Assembly (NCBI RefSeq): GCF_015352425.1 | Contig: NZ_JADKNH010000009.1 | Span: 209,460 to 273,459, forward strand | Direction of reading: 5' to 3' | From: Fusibacter ferrireducens | Lineage (GTDB): Bacteria; Bacillota; Clostridia; Peptostreptococcales; Acidaminobacteraceae | Length of the DNA stretch: 64,000 nucleotides | Shown: one piece after another, positions 58,264 through 64,000 of the stretch | Numbering within the stretch: the stretch's first letter is position 1 | Layout: every line of letters starts with the position of its first letter | Translations under genes and position numbers: made by a program | Notes under the pieces: generated by a model | Told to the model about the DNA's origin: nothing | The model's database searches: none | Seen by the model: only the letters and a program-made list of their open reading frames with translations

Positions 58264-58743
58264 TTATAAATGTTCTGGATTTTTTTTAAAGTACACACGT
58301 GTTGCGGTCTCTTTTGTTTTCTTAATTTCATCATCTATTTGATCCAAGCGTTCCAAGATAAAATTAGTTTCTTCTTTTGGCACATTATAGTATAAAAAGA
58401 GATCCTCAAATTTCATCAAAGTTTCATTTAGTCGCTTATTAATTTCAATAAAAGCTTCAATATTATGGCTCTTAACAGCATTTTTAAACTGTTCTAAATC
58501 AATTTCAATGATATCAATGGCATCTTGTTCTTTATCAAATTCACGAAGTGCCAAAGGATAAGGTTTTATGCGTTCAAGAAAATATTTACCTTTTTTATTG
58601 ACGTTGTAACAATAAGCCACATCGAATTCTTCCAGCGGAAAAACGACAAAACACATCTTTGAATTAATGACTTGAACATCTGCGCCCATCTGCCTTAAAC
58701 GCATACTGTGTTCCATAACTTCTGCATTCATTAACTTTCTCAT
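58264..58743 (-). CDS. Conserved-looking soluble protein, function unknown
   Basis: A 159-residue protein without membrane segments or recognisable motifs. The N-terminal part is alpha/beta-like (MRLRQMGADVQVINSKMCFV), and the C-terminal half is helical with charged pairs (FILERLDQIDDEIKKTKETA), possibly coiled coil. It starts 14 bp after the NhaD-type gene and likely shares its transcript. AAGGATG precedes the ATG. It may regulate or accompany the transporter; this is inference. Confidence 0.6.
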   Translation of the reverse strand: MRKLMNAEVMEHSMRLRQMGADVQVINSKMCFVVFPLEEFDVAYCYNVNKKGKYFLERIKPYPLALREFDKEQDAIDIIEIDLEQFKNAVKSHNIEAFIEINKRLNETLMKFEDLFLYYNVPKEETNFILERLDQIDDEIKKTKETATRVYFKKNPEHL

Positions 58744-58757
58744 AAATTCATCCTTCC

Positions 58758-60047
58758 CTACATATAAAAGATGGTTAGATAGATACTAGAAATAATAATT
58801 GATAAAATCATAAGCGGAAAACCCACTTTCATATAATCCATAAAAGAAAGCTTATGTCCATGTCTAGAAAGCATCCCAGAGACGATGACATTTGCCGATG
58901 CACCTACAAGTGTTCCATTTCCTCCAAGACATGCTCCAAGTGCAAGCGCCCACCAAAGTGGCCCTATATTCATACCAGACATGACACCCATAGATTTTAT
59001 CAAAGGAATCATGGTGGCAACAAACGGAATATTATCGAGGAAAGAAGATGCAATTGCAGAAACCCATAACACGAGCAATGTCGACATTAAGAGATCACCT
59101 TTTGTTACGGCCAATAGTTTCTCAGCTAAGAATTCCATAACGCCAACATCTTCTAGAGCCCCTACTAAAATAAACAAAGACATAAAGAAAAACAGCGTTG
59201 GCCATTCAATTTCAAGAAAGATATCTTCCACATCTACCTTACTGATCAACAACAGTATAGAAGCAAAAAATAATGCTACCGTTGCAGATTCATAGCCCAA
59301 AGATTGGTGTAAAATAAATCCTAAAATAGTAAGTCCCAGTACCAGAAGGCTTTTTCTTAATAAAACCACATCTTTTATAGCTCGGTGCTCATCCATTTGT
59401 AAAATTTTACGCTTATTGCTGTCTTTACACTCATAGTGCTTTCTAAAAGCAAATTTAAAAACGAGCATTGTCACAATAAAAATAATCACAACAACAGGGG
59501 CTAAATTCACAAGAAAATCCAAGAATCCAAGACCAGTTGCACTACCAATCATGATATTCGGAGGGTCCCCAATAAGTGTTGCTGTGCCACCGATATTGGC
59601 AATCAATATTTCAGGCACCAAAAATGGCACTGGATTCAGCTCCAATGAATCCGTAATAACAAGTGTTACCGGCACAATAAGCAGTATTGTTGTGACATTA
59701 TCCAATAGTGCAGACGAAACTGCCGTAATGATCGAAAAGGCAACCAAAATCTTCCAAGGGTCCCCCTTTGCCTTTTTTGCAGCCTTTATTGCAACATATT
59801 CAAAAACGCCACTCTTTTTCATGATGTTAACGATAATCATCATGCCAACAAGTAGCCCTATGGTATTAAAATCAATATGGGAAATCGCCCTCTCTTGAGC
59901 TTCCACGTTTAAAATGAGCATTAAAAATGCCCCCACCATTGCTACTGCCGTACGATTCAATTTTTCAGACATAATAATGAGATATGTAACTGAAAAAACC
60001 CCTATTGCCACTATTAACTGATTTTGAAACACTACACACACTTCCAT
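58758..60047 (-). CDS. ArsB/NhaD-type ion transporter
   Basis: A 429-residue membrane protein of the ArsB/NhaD (IT) superfamily with about 11-12 helices. Family blocks are DFNTIGLLVGMMIIVNIMKK, SALLDNVTTILLIVPVTLVI, GGTATLIGDPPNIMIGSATG, SSFLDNIPFVATMIPLIKS and GGNGTLVGASANVIVSGM. The two paired DN motifs and the two GxxxTLIG/TLVG loops fit sodium/proton antiporters (NhaD) or dicarboxylate/anion carriers. The substrate is not settled. The first codons contain several GTGs, so the true start may be a few residues later. A promoter lies about 100 bp upstream; a palindrome at 60174-60199 adjoins it. Confidence 0.85.
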   Translation of the reverse strand: MEVCVVFQNQLIVAIGVFSVTYLIIMSEKLNRTAVAMVGAFLMLILNVEAQERAISHIDFNTIGLLVGMMIIVNIMKKSGVFEYVAIKAAKKAKGDPWKILVAFSIITAVSSALLDNVTTILLIVPVTLVITDSLELNPVPFLVPEILIANIGGTATLIGDPPNIMIGSATGLGFLDFLVNLAPVVVIIFIVTMLVFKFAFRKHYECKDSNKRKILQMDEHRAIKDVVLLRKSLLVLGLTILGFILHQSLGYESATVALFFASILLLISKVDVEDIFLEIEWPTLFFFMSLFILVGALEDVGVMEFLAEKLLAVTKGDLLMSTLLVLWVSAIASSFLDNIPFVATMIPLIKSMGVMSGMNIGPLWWALALGACLGGNGTLVGASANVIVSGMLSRHGHKLSFMDYMKVGFPLMILSIIISSIYLTIFYM

Positions 60048-60136
60048 TTATTTTATTTTCTTGCTTCTTATTGACCCTAAATCTTATCGACACGAATTCT
60101 TATTAACCCTAATAGAATAAAAGCAAGACATATCTA

Positions 60137-60165
60137 TGTTACGCCTAACCTTTTTAAAAATCAAG
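60137..60165 (-). promoter_or_regulatory. Putative promoter of the NhaD-type operon
   Basis: On the minus strand TTGATT and TAACAT are separated by 17 bp, leaving a leader of about 85 bases. A 10-bp AT-rich inverted repeat just upstream (60174-60199) could be a terminator or an operator. Confidence 0.5.
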
Positions 60166-60327
60166 CCATTCTATAAGTTTTTTAATGTAAAAAACTTATT
60201 TTTTAAAAAGAATTTTAAATAGAACTCTATTTTTTAAAATTTTACACAAAGTAGACACATTAGTGTATTATAATAAAATGTACTTAAGTGAATATTAAAA
60301 CTTATTTGTAAGGAGACCCTATTTTAC

Positions 60328-61806
60328 ATGAAAAAATACAAATTTATCCCTATAATTGTTCTCTTGGCATTCTTAGTAACATCATGTAGCGCCCAATCCG
60401 ATATACCTGGAGAAATAACAACCCATGTTGAAAATTCAAATGTTAAAGCAGATGCAGTCCAACCGAAAATCAATGATTACACGGAGCCAATGCTTGCATT
60501 TTCCACAGTGGCAAATACAATAGATGAAACTTATCTGGACTACTCGGAGTCATATGAACTGATCAGCAATTTGGAAAACGCCAAAATTCGAACAAACATC
60601 AATCAGTCTATTGAATCCGTTATCCATAAGTCCAAAAACAACACGCTTCAAATCGAACGTTCACTCTATGATGCATCTAGTAATGCACCACTCCAAATGA
60701 AAGTTACTGGAAAGCCACTTTATTTTGACAATCAAGTTTTAAGCTATGAGATTGTATTTAAGACCCTCACTGCTGGAGATGAGGAAAGTAACAGCTACGT
60801 TTTTTTGAATTATGATCTTGCATCTGGTCAGTCCATAAAGCTTAAAGATCTACTGCCTCTAGATCAGTTTTATTCACAGATGGAGGCAACACACTCTGAA
60901 TCATTTGATGAGCCCTTTAACAAAAACACTATCAGCATCTATAACCTCAATGAATCCTTCTATTTTTCTGATAAAAATAGCGCAGTGTTTTTTATACGGC
61001 CATTTGAATTATCTGATAAGCAAAAACAATCTATAAAGATGCCATTGACAGGTATCCAATATGATCCATCCAAAAAATTGATCATTGGAGCTGCGACAAT
61101 CAACAAGGAACACATTGAAAATACAGATTTTTATGACGTTTTCTTCTCTTACCCCTATTTTGAAGGCACCGATGGCGACTATTCAAAAATAAATCAGGTT
61201 ATAGAACAACATGTGAATGAGCTCTACGATTACGGCACTAACATGGCCATTCTAGATCATCAAGTTGTAGAACCTCCGGCTCTTAACGATCTGGACAACA
61301 ACATTACTTCCCCTGACCTAGACTCTGTGGAAACAAGTGATCCAGAAAGTACAAATGTTCCTGACGCTACAGAATCCATTGATTCTAGTGCATCGGAATT
61401 TGACTTGCCGATCTATTGGTACAATTTAAGTTACAATATCTATACCAATAATGAAAAAATTTTGAGTTTTGGTCTTTATGACTATCAATATACGGGTGGT
61501 GCACATGGTTTATCTTCTGGAAATTTCTATTCGTATGATTTAGAGCTTGGCAAACAAATTGAAATCAAAGATCTCTTTGAACCCAAATTTGATTACATCA
61601 CTTATATAAACGACTGTATTTACCGGAAAATTGACCAAGAAGTTAAAAATGATCCTGATAGCAATTATGCTTACTATGATTTTAATGGTATTGATGAAAA
61701 TATAAAATTTTATATTGAAGACAATGAGCTGGTTATATTCTTTGATCAGTATGAAATTGCACCTTATGCAGCAGGTACACCAACTTTTAAAATTTCTTTA
61801 CCCTAG
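60328..61806 (+). CDS. DUF3298/DUF4163-type lipoprotein, tandem domains
   Basis: A 492-residue lipoprotein with lipobox LVTSCSAQ. Two RsiV-like DUF4163/DUF3298 modules are present: residues about 110-250 (LYFDNQVLSYEIVFKTL; YDLASGQSIKLKDLL) and about 270-490 (WYNLSYNIYTNNEKILSFGL; YTGGAHGLSSGNFYSYDLEL; GKQIEIKDLFEP). A Ser/Thr/Asp/Glu-rich linker at about 330-358 is inserted in the second. RsiV itself is an anti-sigma factor, but no cytoplasmic sigma-binding part or sigma gene is seen here, so the role is unknown. AAGGAGA lies 11 bases before the ATG. Confidence 0.78.
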   Translation: MKKYKFIPIIVLLAFLVTSCSAQSDIPGEITTHVENSNVKADAVQPKINDYTEPMLAFSTVANTIDETYLDYSESYELISNLENAKIRTNINQSIESVIHKSKNNTLQIERSLYDASSNAPLQMKVTGKPLYFDNQVLSYEIVFKTLTAGDEESNSYVFLNYDLASGQSIKLKDLLPLDQFYSQMEATHSESFDEPFNKNTISIYNLNESFYFSDKNSAVFFIRPFELSDKQKQSIKMPLTGIQYDPSKKLIIGAATINKEHIENTDFYDVFFSYPYFEGTDGDYSKINQVIEQHVNELYDYGTNMAILDHQVVEPPALNDLDNNITSPDLDSVETSDPESTNVPDATESIDSSASEFDLPIYWYNLSYNIYTNNEKILSFGLYDYQYTGGAHGLSSGNFYSYDLELGKQIEIKDLFEPKFDYITYINDCIYRKIDQEVKNDPDSNYAYYDFNGIDENIKFYIEDNELVIFFDQYEIAPYAAGTPTFKISLP

Positions 61807-61894
61807 AATTTTACTGCATTCTACTCTTAATATTGATAAAACAAGAAAAAATTTCCGTTGACTTTTATCTTAAAACGTGTAAAATTATATCAGA

Positions 61895-61985
61895 TAGAGG
61901 GAGTAACTGCCATTCGTGGAATTTAAGTCGTCAGAACGGATTAACAATCCCGGCTTAAATGATGTAAAAGTCGTGTGAGACTCTA
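61895..61985 (+). ncRNA. yybP-ykoY (manganese) riboswitch aptamer
   Basis: P1 is TAGAG (61895-61899) with CTCTA (61981-61985). It has the GGGAGTA motif after P1, the conserved AAGTCGTCA strand, the opposing CCCGGCTTAA strand closing a helix with ACGGATT/AATCCCG, and GAGAC before P1. This order and spacing match the Lactococcus lactis yybP-ykoY RNA closely. The family senses Mn2+. It precedes a CaCA-type antiporter gene. Confidence 0.9.
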
Positions 61986-62018
61986 CAATTATGAACAATA
62001 ATTGTAGAGTCTTTTTTT
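61981..62018 (+). terminator. Riboswitch-controlled terminator
   Basis: CTCTACAATTAT pairs perfectly with ATAATTGTAGAG (12 bp), then TC and seven Ts. Its 5' arm begins with the five bases that form the 3' side of the aptamer P1, so ligand-bound P1 and terminator are mutually exclusive: an on-switch. Confidence 0.9.
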
Positions 62019-62180
62019 ATGAATTTATCTTTTCCGCGTTCTGGTTTTGTGAATTTTGGTTTTGTAAATTCTAGTAACGCCAGTCCCACAATGCCTCATG
62101 AATCAACACCCTAATGCACTGCATTACTCCCAAAACAAATTTTGTTGTTCAATTTATTGTTCATCAGAAAGGTTGATTAT

Positions 62181-63203
62181 ATGGAAAATTGGTTTTCAAC
62201 AGTATTGCTTAGCTTAGCAACACCACTTATTTTTATCATTGCCGCTGTGAGCTTATACACCTTAGGTAAAGGTGCGGACATTTTAGTCGACGAATCCGTT
62301 GGCATCTCTAAAAAGTTAGGTATCCCAAAAGCCATTATTGGCGCCACTATTGTATCACTTGGAACCACGCTCCCTGAAGCATCAGTCTCTGTCATGGCTG
62401 CACTTAAAGGCAATCCCGATTTAGCCCTTGGCAATGCTGTAGGTTCTATCATCGTAGATACAGGACTGATCATAGGTATTGCAAGCATCATACAGCCTAT
62501 TATTGTAGATTATAAAGCTATAAAAATCCAAAGCTGGATCCAAATTTTATCTGGATTTCTCCTTGTATTTTTGAGTTTACCCTTTGTTTCAGGAGGCACA
62601 ATTCATCAATGGATGGGCATATTACTTGTTATACTGCTTATAACCTATCTTTTTTGGTCATTAAAACACTCTAAAAAAAATATGCTCAATGTTGATGAAC
62701 CCGACCTCCCCGAAGATCCTCTTGAACATCCATCTGCCGAGGCACAAAATCCGGTATTACAACTTCTATTGCTCATTTTTGGTATCGCACTCATTATCGT
62801 TTCTTCCAAAGTACTCATTCCTTCTGTGGAAATTATAGCCACAAGAATCGGTATTCCACAAAGTATTATTGCTGCAACAATGGTCGCATTCGGTACAAGT
62901 CTTCCTGAACTTACAACTGCAATCAAAGCTGTTAGAAAAGGACATGGAGATTTAGCTATTGGGAATATCATCGGTGCAGACATCTTAAATGTCCTTTTTG
63001 TAGTGGGTGCTTCTGCTTCATTTACTTCTAAAGGCCTTCACGTACCCAATAGTTTCTTTTCACTTCAATATCCAGCTTTAATCATAATTCTTTCTCTCTT
63101 TAGATTTATGACATTAAGTCGAGAACGTAAAATCACAAGATTCAAGGGTAGCCTATTACTTATAGCTTATTGCATTTATTTAGGTCTTAACTATCTGATC
63201 TAA
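62181..63203 (+). CDS. CaCA-family calcium/sodium-type antiporter under riboswitch control
   Basis: A 340-residue antiporter of the YrbG/CaCA family, with about ten helices in two inverted alpha repeats: VSLGTTLPEASVSVMAALKG with GNAVGSIIVD, and VAFGTSLPELTTAIKAVRKG with GNIIGADILNVLF. The family exchanges Ca2+ for sodium or protons; a manganese riboswitch upstream suggests it exports Mn2+ here, or both. The ATG at 62181 (MENWFSTVLL) follows GAAAGG; a TTG 13 codons upstream is less likely. A terminator follows. Confidence 0.9.
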   Translation: MENWFSTVLLSLATPLIFIIAAVSLYTLGKGADILVDESVGISKKLGIPKAIIGATIVSLGTTLPEASVSVMAALKGNPDLALGNAVGSIIVDTGLIIGIASIIQPIIVDYKAIKIQSWIQILSGFLLVFLSLPFVSGGTIHQWMGILLVILLITYLFWSLKHSKKNMLNVDEPDLPEDPLEHPSAEAQNPVLQLLLLIFGIALIIVSSKVLIPSVEIIATRIGIPQSIIAATMVAFGTSLPELTTAIKAVRKGHGDLAIGNIIGADILNVLFVVGASASFTSKGLHVPNSFFSLQYPALIIILSLFRFMTLSRERKITRFKGSLLLIAYCIYLGLNYLI

Positions 63204-63267
63204 ATTTAGGCCCAACTGATCCTGAATTTTATGACACCACAATATAAGATGAGATATACTATTTTAA

Positions 63268-63318
63268 AAAAGGTATCCATGACAACGTTTATTTAAACGA
63301 CTCTCATAGATACCTTTT
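63268..63318. terminator. Bidirectional terminator
   Basis: AAAAGGTATC pairs with GATACCTTTT, with an inner CGTTTA/TAAACG hairpin. T runs flank it on both strands. It serves the plus-strand antiporter and the minus-strand small zinc-ribbon gene. Confidence 0.85.
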
Positions 63319-63368
63319 CTATTTTTTGACTCACTCAAGGATAAATTCACTTATTGTAATCTGATGGA

Positions 63369-63488
63369 TTAGATAAATTCTTTTATGTACGCTATACAGT
63401 TTTTACAAATATGTGTTCCCTTGTAAACCACTAACTCTTCTTTTTCTCTACAAATTTTACATACTGGTACTTTGGTTGCCGTTTTCAT
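63369..63488 (-). CDS. Small zinc-ribbon protein, Gin (CsfB)-like
   Basis: A 39-residue protein, MKTATKVPVCKICREKEELV followed by VYKGTHICKNCIAYIKEFI. Two CxxC pairs 17 residues apart form a minimal zinc ribbon. The pattern resembles the sporulation sigma-factor inhibitor Gin (CsfB), but without its C-terminal tail, so that assignment is tentative. It has an AAAGGAG site seven bases before the ATG, a good promoter upstream and a terminator downstream, so it is very likely real. Confidence 0.7.
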   Translation of the reverse strand: MKTATKVPVCKICREKEELVVYKGTHICKNCIAYIKEFI

Positions 63489-63550
63489 TTTTAAATCTCC
63501 TTTCAAATTTTGGTCTAATTGTTTTAAAATTCCTTTTTACTTTCTTCATA

Positions 63551-63579
63551 ATTATATTACAAAATAATAATTTATGCAA
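63551..63579 (-). promoter_or_regulatory. Promoter of the small zinc-ribbon gene
   Basis: On the minus strand TTGCAT and a perfect TATAAT are separated by 17 bp, about 60 bp before the start codon. Confidence 0.65.
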
Positions 63580-63693
63580 TATAATTGTAAAATAAATGTA
63601 TTTTTTTTATATTGAATTTGATATTTCTCTATTATTTCATGTTCATTTCAAGATTTTATACTCATTTTATATTGTAGAGGGCCTTGCAGCCCT

Positions 63694-64000
63694 CTATTGT
63701 CCCCTCTCAGAAATATTCCCCCTAACTGGCTCAATGTACAAAAGGTCATAGATATTGCCTGTAATGTCGATGTCATCTATCTCCATTTGGATTAACCCCT
63801 CTGTGGTGTAATCCCCATGCCAGTCCACACCTTTGGGAATCACATATAGTGTCGCTTTATAACTTGGCTTTAACCGTTTATTCTCATAGCTCTGTGTGGA
63901 ATCTGCATAAGGCAAGGCATATTCAGACTGCCAGAGCACACCTTCTGCGGTTTGCTTTACACGTTTTAGATGTATGGGAAAGTAAACTCTCTTATGAAAA
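63694..64000 (-). CDS. C-terminal part of an unidentified protein, cut by window edge
   Basis: The minus-strand frame is open from the window edge to a stop at 63694, giving about 102 codons. The sequence (VYFPIHLKRVKQTAEGVLWQ, TLYVIPKGVDWHGDY, MEIDDIDITGNIYDLLYIEP) has beta-rich character and no motif I recognise. The GTG at 63939 is an internal codon rather than a convincing start. The 5' end lies outside the window. Confidence 0.5.
   Translation of the reverse strand, partial: FHKRVYFPIHLKRVKQTAEGVLWQSEYALPYADSTQSYENKRLKPSYKATLYVIPKGVDWHGDYTTEGLIQMEIDDIDITGNIYDLLYIEPVRGNISERGQ

Noticed and set aside
63413..63595. Plus-strand 60-codon hydrophobic frame
   Set aside because: It is antisense to the small zinc-ribbon gene and its promoter, is AT-rich low-complexity sequence, and lacks a ribosome site.

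Overview
The window looks like a chromosomal segment of an AT-rich, low-GC, anaerobic Clostridia-type Firmicute, probably an amino-acid fermenter of the Fusibacter/Acidaminobacter kind. This is inferred from gene content and gene order, not from a marker gene. Supporting signs are the clostridial block rho-rpmE-tdk...yqhQ-prmC-prfA...sua5-rpiB-upp-comEB-tagO-wecB-atp, a predicted sodium-type F-ATPase, bcd-etfB-etfA, lysine-fermentation enzymes (Kce, Kal, AtoDA), SLH-anchored surface proteins and strong GGAGG ribosome binding sites. No tRNA, rRNA, CRISPR array, prophage or intact insertion sequence was seen.

Layout. 1-21682 is almost all minus strand. It holds the atp operon (atpZ to atpA, the last cut by the window edge), a butyrate-acetoacetate CoA-transferase, cell-wall precursor genes (wecB, tagO/wecA), nucleotide and translation housekeeping genes (comEB, upp, rpiB, sua5, prfA, prmC, yqhQ), a tdk-araC-membrane protein-flavodoxin/ferredoxin operon, rpmE and rho. 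21952-34285 is a surface-protein region. A secreted transglutaminase-like protein faces a 3284-residue SLH-anchored giant protein, with three related stem-loop elements around them, two of which are 93-bp near-identical direct repeats bracketing the giant gene. 34304-38336 holds kal-kce and a GT2/GtrA/GT-C glycosylation module. 38679-42457 holds pyrG, with a leader that looks like a transcription attenuator, and a second SLH protein.

42670-50408 is plus strand: an alpha/beta hydrolase, a membrane-anchored MurF-like ligase, Ddl, an OmpR-type two-component system, a zinc-ribbon/AMIN-domain protein and a glycine-rich membrane protein. 50640-60047 returns to the minus strand: a small acidic protein, bcd-etfB-etfA behind a Rex-like operator, a nitrate/sulfonate-type ABC transporter operon, a degenerate methyltransferase and an NhaD/ArsB-type transporter operon. 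60328-63203 is plus strand: a DUF3298-type lipoprotein, then a CaCA-family antiporter under a yybP-ykoY (manganese) riboswitch. A 39-residue zinc-ribbon protein and a truncated ORF end the window on the minus strand.

How it fits together. Kce, Kal, Bcd-EtfBA and AtoDA make a consistent path from 3-keto-5-aminohexanoate and acetyl-CoA to butyrate and acetoacetyl-CoA, although the genes sit at three separate loci. The c subunits carry the residues known to ligate sodium, and one is a fused double hairpin that has lost its second carboxylate, as in the Acetobacterium woodii hybrid rotor. With the NhaD-type and CPA2-type antiporters this suggests a sodium-based energy economy. The most novel signals are the covarying stem-loop family at 23808-24014 and 34193-34285, the hybrid c ring, the riboswitch/antiporter pairing, the pyrG leader, and the hairpin between the Shine-Dalgarno sequence and start codon of ddl.
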